From: Dehalococcoidia bacterium UBA1141
Lineage (GTDB): Bacteria > Chloroflexota > Dehalococcoidia > Lucifugimonadales > UBA3495
Direction of reading: 5' to 3'
Assembly (NCBI GenBank): GCA_002311385.1
Contig: DCAE01000048.1
Coordinates: forward strand, 2,280-17,342
Length of the DNA stretch: 15,063 nucleotides
The first letter of the stretch is position 1. Each line of letters begins with the position of its first letter. This document shows, piece after piece, positions 6,736-14,149 of this stretch. The notes below the pieces were generated by a model that was not told the origin of the DNA, searched no databases, and worked only from the letters and a program-made list of their open reading frames with translations. A program made the translations under genes and the position numbers.

Positions 6736-8244
6736 TTATGAATGCTCGTTTGCCAACGGCAGTGTAAAAACAAAGGTGCTGCCCTTGTTTATGGCGCTCT
6801 CAACCCAAATCCGGCCGTCATGGGCTTCAATCAACTGCTTGGAGATATAAAGCCCCAGACCGGTGCCCACGATACTCCTGGTCAAGGAACTATCCGCCCG
6901 GTAAAAGCGCTCGAAGATATGGGGCTTTGCCTCTTCCGAGATTCCGACACCTTAGTCTGTCACCTGTATCTGGATTTCATCTATGCCGATATAGGCCCCC
7001 ACGGTTATCTCGGCGCTGGTAGGGCTGAATTTAACCGCATTACTCAGTAGGTTGACCAGTACTTGGTTTATCCGCGCCTCATCTGCTTCAACCCAAGGAA
7101 AGTCCGCCTGCATATCTACTTTGATTCCGATGTTGCCCTTCTCGGCAGACGCGTAGAGACTTTGTATTGCGCTATGAATCACTCCTTCGATGGAGATTGG
7201 AGTCTTTTGAATGTCGAAATGGCCGGAATTCAACCGCGAGACATCAAACAATTCGTCAATCAATTGGCTAAGGCGGTCGGTTTCTTGGTCGATGGTGTTT
7301 TGAAACTCCCTCTGCACTTCCGGCTCGCTGACCAATCCATCCAGAATCAATCTATTGAAGCCTTTGATGGAGTGCAGGGGTGTGCGCAACTCGTGGGAAA
7401 TCGTGTCTATGAACTCCGACTTCATCCGGTCGAGCTCCCGGAGACACTCCTCTACCTGTTTGCGGTCGGTGATGTCGCCCAGGGACAGAAGATAGGCGGT
7501 TTGGCCCTCCCACTGCGTCTCATCCATGCGCATTTCCGCCATGCCCGGTTCTTCGTTCTTGCGGGTGATTTCAATTTCGATTACGTCGCCAGCAAACAAA
7601 GGGATACCCAAAGGTTGGCCAATCAAGTTATGAGGATCGCGGCGCAATTGTGAACTGGCGGCATGGTTGGCGAACCGCACCGTGCCGTCCTGATCCACAA
7701 TCAATATCCCGGTGCTATTTTTTTCAACCAAGCTGTTGAAGCTGGCTTTGTGAATGTTCAACTCGATGGCGATGTCTCGGGCTTCGGCCACTTCCTCTTC
7801 CAGGCTCATCCGGTTGCTTATCATGAGGTCTCGGACCTCTTTGAGCCGCCCAACCGCTGCGCCAACCACCAGCAGAACGACGCTGCCTTCCATGCACGCA
7901 CTGTCCCACAAGAATTCCCTGCCTGCGCCGGTAAAGTTGAGCAGCACGGTATTTACCGTCACGATGGTCAGCCCGCCCAGAAACCCGCCTTTCATGCCCA
8001 AACCCCAGCCAAGGAGGACCACCGGCAACGCGGATATGATGGTGGCCTCTGGACCGACAAGGTGCCGCGTGATTAGGAATAATTGGGCGTAAGCAAAGAA
8101 TCCGACGGCAGCGGTTATGTACTGGTGGTGGCTCGGATTCTTGGACATATCCGATTCTTGGCCGTCTGTTGAGTAGGTGTCCTGTGCGTTTGATTGAATC
8201 AGTTGTGGGAACGGTTGGCCTAGGCCAACAACTAAATCGTTCAA
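6736..8244 (-). pseudogene. Membrane PAS sensor histidine kinase interrupted by an in-frame TAA
   Basis: The full frame would give about 502 residues. Seen in order: several hydrophobic N-terminal segments (about 42-135) forming a membrane domain, a PAS domain (about 168-262: GILIVDQDGTVRFAN), an HisKA H-box TISHELRTPL with His284, the HATPase N-box NQVLVNLLSNAVKF (Asn398 region), and QIQVTD at 425-430. A TAA (6952-6954) then falls inside the G1 box, where DTGVG or DNGVG is expected. The same frame continues with GVGISEEAKPHIFERFYRAD, the G2 box GTGLGLYISK and FTLPLA, ending at 6736-6738. Only this codon is wrong. The truncated 430-residue product keeps the His but lacks the ATP lid and G2 box, so it should be kinase-dead. 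The start is a TTG (8242-8244) with GGAGAGG 7 nt upstream; an ATG at codon 33 is an alternative. Its natural partner is the REC-ATPase downstream. Confidence 0.88.
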
Positions 8245-8566
8245 TTCGCCGCCTCTCCACTGTTTCGAGTTGGGTTATCATCCGAAAGAACTGATTGAAT
8301 GAGATGGGAGCTAACCCAATTTGTCTTCCTGCAAAGCGGGTCGCTTCCTCCAAAACTGGGGACTGCGGCCCACATAGATAGACTACTGCTTTGACGATTG
8401 AAGGCGTAGGGTATCGCCACCCTAAGGAATGTGGGCGTATGCTCACCGCGTGGTCTGCCAAGTCCAAGGCCGGAAAATTGTGTATGGGCCGCCGATTTGT
8501 GCTTGGACCTTCTATGGGTATAATGACCGGCATATGACCAGCATAAAGGCACAGGGGAGCGACGCA
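8245..8566. other. Divergent intergenic region between the kinase and the Rieske oxygenase
   Basis: These 322 bp contain the Shine-Dalgarno of the TTG-started kinase at the left and a good promoter for the oxygenase at the right (8497-8524). Open frames crossing it on both strands have no recognisable family signature. Nothing else is seen. Confidence 0.6.
8497..8524 (+). promoter_or_regulatory. Predicted sigma-70-type promoter of the Rieske oxygenase gene
   Basis: TTGTGC (8497-8502) and a perfect TATAAT (8519-8524) are separated by 16 bp. Transcription would start near 8531, leaving a leader of about 36 nt that includes the Shine-Dalgarno GGGGAG at 8554-8559. This supports the ATG at 8567 rather than the upstream in-frame ATGs at 8429 and 8534. 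Confidence 0.6.
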
Positions 8567-9841
8567 ATGGCAATCAAGGACCAGGGTGTGCGGGACCAAA
8601 GATTCTCGCCTCAAGAGTTGGTTGATGCGGAGAAGGGTTTGGTTGGGCGCCGGATCTACATCGATCCCGAGATTTACCAGAATGAGTTGGAGCGGATTTT
8701 CGCCAAGTGCTGGCTGTATCTGGGCCACGAGAGCCAGATTCCCAACCCCGGCGACTTCATGACCACTCACATGGGGGAAGATCCCATCCTGGTGGTGAGG
8801 AACAGCGCCGGTAAGGTAAGAGCCTTCCTGAACGTTTGCCCCCACCGAGGTAATAGGTTGTGCCGCGCCGACCGAGGGAATGCCAAGTCGTTCACCTGCT
8901 CCTATCACGGTTGGTCGTTTGGCAACGACGGCGGGCTGGCGGGCGTTCCTAATCTTAATGACGCTTACTTTGGCCAACTGGACCAAGACCTTTGGGGTTT
9001 GACTCCGGTGACCCAACTGGACAGTTACAAGGGACTCATATTCGGGACCTTCGACTCGGAGGCGCAGCCGCTTTGCGAGTATCTGGGTGATTTGGCCTGG
9101 TACTTGGATGTGTTTGTAGACCGGTGCGAGGGTGGCATCGAAATAGTAGGCGAGCCGCATAAATGGCTGGTGCCCTGCAATTGGAAGTTTCCTGCAGAGA
9201 ATTTTGCGGGGGATATGTATCACGCCCAATGGAGCCACCTTTCGGCTATAACCACCGGGTATGGGAGCACGGCAAACCGCAATAATTGGACGGGCAACAT
9301 CGTGTCTCCGGGCAACGGTCATTGCGTGGTGGCCGTCGGCCCGAATGACATAAACGTGCCGCCCGTTCCAGAGATTGAGGCCTTCGAGGCCAGCATCCTG
9401 CCCCAGATGCACCGACGGTTGGGTCCTCGTTTGAGCCGGATAAACCCCATATTCGGAACGGCCTTTCCCAACTTTTCCTTCAACCGCGCACCCGCTCATA
9501 CGCTGCGGGTGTGGCATCCCAAAGGCCCGGAGCAAACCGAGATTTGGGTCTGGGCTTTCGTGGATAAAGCCGCCCCAGTCGAGGTCAAAGAAGCTATGCG
9601 CTTGGCCAGCCTGCGCACCTTCTCCGCTTCTGGCACCTTTGAACAGGATGACATGGACAACTGGCAGGGTTGCACGGAAACTTGCCGGGGCGTCGTCTCC
9701 AGGCGCATGCAGCTAAATATGCAGATGGGTTTGGGCCATGACGGATATAGCGAGGAACTGGGTGCTTGGGCCAGCGAATTTCGTTTGAGCGAGAGTAACC
9801 ATAGGCGCTTTTATCAAGAATGGGCCCGGATGATGGGCTAA
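8567..9841 (+). CDS. Rieske non-heme iron ring-hydroxylating oxygenase, alpha subunit
   Basis: A 424-residue oxygenase alpha subunit. The N-terminal Rieske [2Fe-2S] ligands are Cys91/His93 (CPHRGNR) and Cys111/His114 (CSYHGWSF), spaced as in the family. The catalytic domain has the mononuclear iron site ENFAGDMYHAQWSH, with His219 and His224 as ligands and Asp216 as the bridging residue that carries electrons between subunits; EQDDMDNW (359-366) supplies the third, carboxylate ligand. Such enzymes insert O2 into aromatic or other ring or C-H substrates using electrons from a ferredoxin and reductase. No beta subunit, ferredoxin or reductase gene is in the window, so it is either an alpha-only enzyme or uses remote partners. 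ATG 8567 is chosen because of GGGGAG 7 nt upstream. The substrate cannot be inferred. Confidence 0.92.
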   Translation: MAIKDQGVRDQRFSPQELVDAEKGLVGRRIYIDPEIYQNELERIFAKCWLYLGHESQIPNPGDFMTTHMGEDPILVVRNSAGKVRAFLNVCPHRGNRLCRADRGNAKSFTCSYHGWSFGNDGGLAGVPNLNDAYFGQLDQDLWGLTPVTQLDSYKGLIFGTFDSEAQPLCEYLGDLAWYLDVFVDRCEGGIEIVGEPHKWLVPCNWKFPAENFAGDMYHAQWSHLSAITTGYGSTANRNNWTGNIVSPGNGHCVVAVGPNDINVPPVPEIEAFEASILPQMHRRLGPRLSRINPIFGTAFPNFSFNRAPAHTLRVWHPKGPEQTEIWVWAFVDKAAPVEVKEAMRLASLRTFSASGTFEQDDMDNWQGCTETCRGVVSRRMQLNMQMGLGHDGYSEELGAWASEFRLSESNHRRFYQEWARMMG

Positions 9842-9862
9842 CGTCTGTGGCCTAGTCTGTCT

Positions 9863-9885
9863 AAATCTCAGATTTCTCGTATAAT
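9863..9885 (+). promoter_or_regulatory. Possible promoter and palindrome before the GlcG-like gene
   Basis: A perfect -10-like TATAAT (9880-9885) lies 56 bp before the TTG start of the next gene. A perfect palindrome AAATCT-C-AGATTT (9863-9875) sits in the spacer region and could be an operator. The -35 match is poor (TCTGTC at 9856-9861), which would suit activator-dependent transcription. Alternatively the gene is simply cotranscribed with the oxygenase. Confidence 0.35.
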
Positions 9886-9941
9886 TCTTGAACGCAAATC
9901 TAGAAAGCCGAATCAAATAACTAAATATGGGAGGAGCAATC

Positions 9942-10343
9942 TTGTTTACCATGAAACAGGTCCAAGCGGCGATGAGCGCCATGATTGAAAAGGCCATGCA
10001 GACCCCTGGAGAACCGGTGGCCATGGCCATTGTAGATGCTGCCGGGAATCTGGAGGCCTACGCAAAGTTGGATAATCTGCGCATCTTTAGTCGTCGCCAT
10101 GCACTTCGTAAGGCCTACACCTCGGCGGTTTTGGGCACGGATTCCGGCGCAAACTCCGCAAGGTTACACAGCCAAGGCCGCAGCATCAGCGAACTGGGAG
10201 ACCCACAGTTGACCCATGGGCAAGGCGGTCTAGTAATCATGAAGGACGGCGTAATTTTGGGAGGCATCGGAGTCGGCGGCTACCCCAGCGGTCAAGCCGA
10301 CGAAGACCTGTCACGGGTCGGTCTGGAGGCTATGGGCTTGTAG
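9942..10343 (+). CDS. GlcG/HbpS-like heme-degrading-fold protein (DUF336)
   Basis: A protein of about 133 residues of the GlcG/HbpS (PF03928) family. Seen: AMAIVDAAGNLEAYAKLD near the N-terminus, a central SRRHALRKAYTSAVLGT with the family's helix, and the C-terminal GGLVIMKDGVILGGIGVGG followed by PSGQADEDLSRVGLEA. These signatures match the family along its whole length. Members are small cytoplasmic or secreted proteins, some heme-binding, many of unknown role and often beside catabolic operons. The start is taken as TTG 9942, because GGAGG lies 7 nt upstream; ATG 9927 overlaps that Shine-Dalgarno, and ATG 9951 lies too far from it. It lies 100 bp after the Rieske gene on the same strand, which suggests a shared pathway. 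Confidence 0.85.
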   Translation: MFTMKQVQAAMSAMIEKAMQTPGEPVAMAIVDAAGNLEAYAKLDNLRIFSRRHALRKAYTSAVLGTDSGANSARLHSQGRSISELGDPQLTHGQGGLVIMKDGVILGGIGVGGYPSGQADEDLSRVGLEAMGL

Positions 10344-10531
10344 GGTTATGCTGGGCGCGGTGAATCTTATATGAGGGCACGACGTTGTGGACTGGAAACG
10401 TCCTGCCTTCAATTATCTACCTGTAGACCGGTTAGCGCAGGCTGTTCGGACTATTCCTGTCGTCTAGCGCGAATATGAATAGGCGAGTGAATCACGCGAA
10501 TCCGGACGGACATATTCTGGGAGTGGAAACA

Positions 10532-11047
10532 ATGGATGTATACCAATGCCTCAGGTCCCGCCGAACGGTGCGGGACTATAAACCCGACCCTATTCCTCAA
10601 GAGCTAGTTCGCAGAATCCTTAAAGCCGGTCGTTGGGCACCCAGTTCAAGCAACACCCAGAAGTGGCACTTTATCGTTATCCAGGAACGAGATACCCTTC
10701 AGGCCCTGGGCAAGATTGCCACACAAGGCACGTTTATCGCCCAAGCGCCCTTGACCATCGCCATCGTGATGGATGATGCGCCCAGGCCCCAACTGGATGC
10801 TGGGCGGGCCTTGCAGCAGATGGAATTGATGGCTTGGTCCGAGGGCGTGGGTATGTGCTTCGTGGGTGTCCGTGAGGCCGACCAGCAGATTGCGGTCAAG
10901 AAGCTGTTAGGTATCCCGGAGACCATGGAGTTGATAACTCTGTTGCCCTTTGGCTACCGCGCCGACGTTCCCAAAGCTGAAGGTACCCCCCGCAAGCCCC
11001 TGGAAGAAATCGTCCATTGGGAGCGATTTGACGGCAAAGCGATTTAA
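10532..11047 (+). CDS. Nitroreductase-family FMN oxidoreductase
   Basis: A 171-residue protein of the nitroreductase fold. It begins MDVYQCLRSRRTVRDYKPDP, the classic FMN phosphate-binding start (RRSxRxY), followed by GRWAPSSSNTQKWHFIVI, which contacts FMN, and ends with a LPFGYRADVPK segment and R-x-PLEEIVHW, typical of family C-termini. It would use NAD(P)H to reduce quinones, nitro groups or enones as an FMN homodimer; the true substrate is open. The ATG at 10532 follows GGGAG (10520-10524) at 7 nt; the longer frame from 10475 would add 19 residues without family similarity. It lies 188 bp after the GlcG-like gene, so it may be a separate transcript. Confidence 0.88.
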   Translation: MDVYQCLRSRRTVRDYKPDPIPQELVRRILKAGRWAPSSSNTQKWHFIVIQERDTLQALGKIATQGTFIAQAPLTIAIVMDDAPRPQLDAGRALQQMELMAWSEGVGMCFVGVREADQQIAVKKLLGIPETMELITLLPFGYRADVPKAEGTPRKPLEEIVHWERFDGKAI

Positions 11048-11056
11048 GCCCGCTAT

Positions 11057-11368
11057 CTAATTAGAGTGACTCCACAACTCGACGACGGCGCCTTCTATCA
11101 ACGGTTGGAGGCCCGCCCACCATTTTTCAAATGCTGCTTTGAACTCAGCGTTTTCGAAAGCGGATTTATTCATTTCCTCGAGAGCAGCCAGAGTGTCAAA
11201 GTCGAATTCCCAGACTACCCGGTCGGTCTCCCCGCTGAATAGGTCAGTGTAGATTCTTCTTGGCGGGCCGCCCACCCGCTCCACGATGGGCTGAAATTCT
11301 TTTAGCTTACCGACCACGGCTCCGGAAGCTCCGGGTTTGGCGCGAAATATCCTTCTTTGGGTAATCAT
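11057..11368 (-). CDS. NIPSNAP-like dimeric alpha/beta-barrel protein
   Basis: A 103-residue protein that fits a ferredoxin-like alpha/beta-barrel dimer such as NIPSNAP or small antibiotic-biosynthesis-type monooxygenases. Seen: RRIFRAKPG at the N-terminal strand, an amphipathic helix VVGKLKEFQPIVERVG, then RRIYTDLFSGETDRVVWEFDF and a long helix LAALEEMNKSAFENAEFKAAFEKWW. The VVWEFDFDTLAALEE pattern is typical of the NIPSNAP-like group. The function is unknown; the fold is used for small hydrophobic ligands. AAGGA lies 10 nt before the ATG. It converges on the nitroreductase gene with 9 bp between stop codons and no visible terminator. Confidence 0.65.
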   Translation of the reverse strand: MITQRRIFRAKPGASGAVVGKLKEFQPIVERVGGPPRRIYTDLFSGETDRVVWEFDFDTLAALEEMNKSAFENAEFKAAFEKWWAGLQPLIEGAVVELWSHSN

Positions 11369-11464
11369 TGTTTCATCATCCTTATAATCGGTGGCAATGA
11401 GTGGTTCGGAAATAATGTCTTTTATCAGGTCCGGTTAGTTTAACCCATCAGACCAAGCAGCCGG

Positions 11465-11781
11465 ACACCGTTATTAGCTTGGAAAGCAGCCATCGCGGAA
11501 ATCTCTGGACCGCGCAAGGAAGAATACCTGCAATCCCGCCGGAGCCTGGGCATCACCAAAGAAGTGGCATGCCTCCAACAAACGCCGCAGGGAGATTTCA
11601 TGTGTGTTTACATTGAAGCCGCTGAGAAGCCGCTGAACCCGTGGGAGTCATGGAGAAGATGGTCAAGGCAACCGACCCTTTCTACACCTGTTTCAATCAG
11701 GCCGTTTTGGCGGACGTACATGGAATAACCACATCGGACCCGCCGCCGCCAGCCGATGAGGTCGTTCTCGACATTTTCTAA
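11465..11781 (+). pseudogene. DUF6176-like small protein, frameshifted by an 11-bp tandem duplication
   Basis: Translation of the plus strand gives AIAEISGPRKEEYLQSRRSL, then GITKEVACLQQTPQGDFMCV and YIEAA. After a frame change it continues EPVGVMEKMVKATDPFYTCF and ends HGITTSDPPPPADEVVLDIF with a TAA at 11779-11781. The GPRxxEYxxSRRxxGxT, QQTPxGDF, DPF and HGI...PPP motifs match, from memory, the DUF6176 family of unknown function. The frame break is an exact duplication (11611-11632); dropping one copy restores a continuous reading. The N-terminal part is missing or unrecognisable before about 11465 and no start is seen, so the gene is broken twice. Confidence 0.7.
11611..11632 (+). repeat. 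Exact 11-bp tandem duplication (gaagccgctga x2)
   Basis: GAAGCCGCTGA occurs twice in direct contact. Its 11 bp shift the DUF6176-like frame. With one copy removed, the frame reads YIEAAEPVGVMEKM with no interruption, so the duplication is the lesion. Confidence 0.9.
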
Positions 11782-11807
11782 TAATCTGGCGAAGATTGGC
11801 TCCGGCA

Positions 11808-11840
11808 AAAATAGGGCTGCGCAGAAAGCAGCCCTATTTT
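11808..11840. terminator. Bidirectional rho-independent terminator
   Basis: A perfect 13-bp stem, AAAATAGGGCTGC (11808-11820) with GCAGCCCTATTTT (11828-11840), and a 7-nt loop. The A-run on one side and T-run on the other make it usable from both strands. It lies between the plus-strand DUF6176-like remnant (ends 11781) and the end of the minus-strand TPR gene (11873). Confidence 0.85.
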
Positions 11841-11872
11841 CTATGTGGCACAAATTTTATCATCACTTGGCG

Positions 11873-13241
11873 CTAAGCTAACTCTTCAAGCAGCGCCTTG
11901 GCGTCAACCAAGTCGGGCTTGTCAAATCCCTCGGTGAACCAGCCGTATATCCCGGCCAGCAACTCTTTGGCCTCTTGAATTCTGCCCTGCTTTTGCCAGA
12001 GATAAGATAGTCGCATAGAAGTGCGCAATTCCCAAGATTTTGCGTTCTGTTGTTTGGCGATATCCAAAGAACGGTGATAGCAGTCTTCGGCTTCGCCTTC
12101 ACCCGGGTCGGACAACAGCAGCAAATCGCCCTTGATTCGGTATATGCCAGCTTCTCCGAAGCGTTCTCCTGATTTATCTACGTGGGCCAACCCTTGCTCC
12201 AGGATACTCAAGCCTTGTTTCGCCTGGCACGCCGAGCCCTGCGCATAGGCTAGAGAGGCTAGAGGGTAGGCCCTGCTGACTTCGGACCCCATGCTCTGAT
12301 AATCGCTCAAACCCTGGATAAGCGCCTGGATTCCAATGTCTTCAAACCCTGATTGGGTCCAAGCGATTCCCCTCACCAAAGAGCCATTGACTACCCACAT
12401 ATTGAAATTCTGCTCCTCGGCCAAAGGAAGCAAAGTGTCCAAGCATTCAGTTGCTTCTTGTGTTTCTCTGACTCGGCAATAAGAGAAAGCGCCGGTGGCT
12501 AAAGCCATAGCTTGAGTAAAGGGATGCTCCACTTCCCGAGCGATATCTATAGCCAATTGGATATGATTGTAGCCTCGTTCAGGGTAGCCAAGCATCCACT
12601 AGGTGAACCCCAGCCAAATATTAAGGGTACTGGATGGCGATTGGCCGTAAATGGTGGTTAGCGACCGCTCTTGGTCCAGGTCATAGTCGCTGATGCTCTG
12701 ACCCAAGTGCTCCGCCGCAGGAAGCAAATCTCCCATGAACATCATTATGCAACCGAGTTGGCGGTGAGCGATTCTAAAACGGACGGGGTCCTGCCCAAGT
12801 TGGGCCGCCTCAAGATTTTGTTCAGCTACGGACCTGGCTGATTGATATTCGCCCCGCAACCAGTAGAAAGCGTGCAGGCCGTCCATCACCTGAAAGTATT
12901 GGGGTGTTTCCCCAATCTGGTCTATCAACTCCCAGGCCCGGTGGAATGCTTGTTGTACATCCGATAATGCGTATCCACGGATTTGGACCAAGCATTGACC
13001 CAGCAAGGCCTGTAATGCAACTTCTTGAGAAACTTTGTCCTGTGTATCGAGAACATCTTCCAGGAGCCCCAACCCCGATGAGGTGATTCACTGCTTCGAC
13101 ATTCGCGGAGCGTTGCCTTGCGATTTCACCCGCCTTCTGCCAATAGGCAATAGCCAGCAGGTTGAACCTGGCCTCGGTGAAGTGGTGAGCCAAAACGTCA
13201 TCAATGATTCCGAACATCAACACTTCATCTCCAATCTCCAT
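11873..13241 (-). pseudogene. TPR-repeat C-terminal part of a cyclase/AAA-ATPase regulator, broken
   Basis: The minus strand encodes helical TPR repeats in pieces. The first piece has VLAHHFTEARFNLLAIAYWQ, then KAGEIARQRSANVEAVNHLI. A frame change near 13073 leads to LGLLEDVLDTQDKVSQEVAL and on to WLGF-T. An in-frame TAG (12599-12601) follows, then MLGYPERGYNHIQLAIDIAR, continuing to the terminal AKSWELRTSMRLSYLWQKQG and YGWFTEGFDKPDLVDAKALLEELA. This order and ending match the TPR tail of large adenylate/guanylate cyclase-AAA-TPR proteins common in Chloroflexota and other soil or marine bacteria. The cyclase and P-loop ATPase domains that should lie upstream (beyond 13241) are absent. It is a remnant with an N-terminal deletion, one frameshift and one stop. 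Confidence 0.8.
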
Positions 13242-13505
13242 GGCCTAGGCGCTACCGAACCGCTATTGAGTAGGCGTGGGCCTTCCTCCTCCCAGAACAA
13301 ATTCCTCAACGATTGATGAACCTCCATGCTCTTACCTTTAGTGTGTGAACTTTGCTTAAACGGCAACCGTATTGCCCAAGCGGGACCGAGGAATTGAGGT
13401 CTGGGTTAAGGAGTCGGCGAGCGGATTATTCGGTTAACTCGGCGTCCTGAGTGTGCAGTTTGAAAATTAGTCAGAGGTGACAATCCGTGACAGTCCACCA
13501 AATCC

Positions 13506-13534
13506 TTGTCGTTTTCTAGAGAATGCACCATAAT
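13506..13534 (+). promoter_or_regulatory. Predicted promoter giving a leaderless mRNA for the small membrane protein
   Basis: TTGTCG (13506-13511) and CATAAT (13529-13534) are separated by 17 bp. Transcription would start near 13541, at the GTG/ATG start codons (13540 and 13543). No Shine-Dalgarno is present, which fits leaderless translation. Confidence 0.4.
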
Positions 13535-13542
13535 GAAACGTG

Positions 13543-14025
13543 ATGTTAGAAAGCGAAAGTTATCAAGATGTAAGCACTTTTACTAGCGGAGGATCGGTTC
13601 CCAGCAATATCTCCATTTCTCAAGTCAGGGTGATGGCCGTCCGGACCGCTCGGGCCACGCCGGGTCGTCGGCGTTGGTTTCTAAGAAGAAGAATGTTGTT
13701 TGACGTCCTTAGTGATTACGAGGACAAAGACAGCTACACGATAGTTGTCTCTTTCCGTCCAACAGGTGATTTCGAGGGGACACCGGGCCAAGAACGGTTT
13801 AGATTCTCCAAGACTGGAAGATTCCAAGACCGGGACGTGCTGAGTTACCCGAAAAGTACCAAGCGCTTCAGAATCAGACGTAAAACTGTGGTGAAGGGGC
13901 TAGTGGTGGTTTTAGTGTTGATAGGGTTCGGAATATTGGGTGTGGTGCTGGCGGGGGGAGAAAACTGCGAAGAAAACCCCCGAATCATTTGCCAAGATAG
14001 CGTCATACCAAACTCAGCCGACTAG
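13543..14025 (+). CDS. Small single-pass membrane protein of unknown function
   Basis: A 160-residue protein I cannot assign to a named family. Layout: a Ser/Thr-rich start (1-30), a basic stretch ATPGRRRWFLRRR (about 38-50), a compact strand-rich region about 52-95 (FDVLSDYEDKDSYTIVVSFR, then PTGDFEGTPGQERFRFSKTG), a basic RFRIRRK, one transmembrane helix (about 116-138, VVVLVLIGFGILGVVLAGG) and a short tail with two cysteines (NCEENPRIIC). The positive-inside rule puts the N-terminal region in the cytoplasm and the Cys tail outside. I recall similar FRPxGDFxGTPGxExF modules in Chloroflexota proteins, but cannot verify it. The start may instead be ATG 13633, which has a weak AGGG upstream. 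The reading frame is unbroken. Confidence 0.65.
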   Translation: MLESESYQDVSTFTSGGSVPSNISISQVRVMAVRTARATPGRRRWFLRRRMLFDVLSDYEDKDSYTIVVSFRPTGDFEGTPGQERFRFSKTGRFQDRDVLSYPKSTKRFRIRRKTVVKGLVVVLVLIGFGILGVVLAGGENCEENPRIICQDSVIPNSAD

Positions 14026-14033
14026 AATTTGCC

Positions 14034-14058
14034 GGTAGGGAGAGGGAGTCGAACCCAC
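14034..14058 (-). tRNA. tRNA 3'-end-like fragment (T arm plus acceptor 3' strand)
   Basis: On the minus strand, GTGGG-TTCGACT-CCCTC has the shape of a T arm with a canonical TTCRANN loop and four of five stem pairs. TCCCTAC and a discriminator-like C follow. No matching 5' acceptor strand, D arm or properly paired anticodon arm lies at the right distance, although CTCATGA farther upstream resembles a Met anticodon loop. It is at best a fragment. Confidence 0.3.
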
Positions 14059-14149
14059 CTATGCCGCTCGTCATGAGGCATAACCGCCTGGTCATAAATC
14101 AGCACGAGTTATCATTTATGTGTGCAGATTTAATCCGCACAGATTGCTG

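Noticed and set aside
7063..7653. A 196-codon plus-strand open frame, and a further one at 7663-8076
   Set aside because: Both are antisense to the histidine kinase and show no family motifs.
8429..8566. Upstream extension of the Rieske protein by 46 residues
   Set aside because: The extension would start before the predicted promoter and has no Rieske-family similarity; the Shine-Dalgarno at 8554-8559 supports the ATG at 8567.
7724..9535. A 603-codon minus-strand open frame across the kinase N-terminal region and antisense to the Rieske gene
   Set aside because: It is antisense to a Rieske gene with every catalytic motif and overlaps the kinase frame. Its translation has no recognisable domain, so it is a shadow of the coding bias.
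11608..11853. An 81-codon minus open frame in the 11.6-11.85 kb region
   Set aside because: It is antisense to the readable DUF6176-like remnant and runs through the terminator stem.
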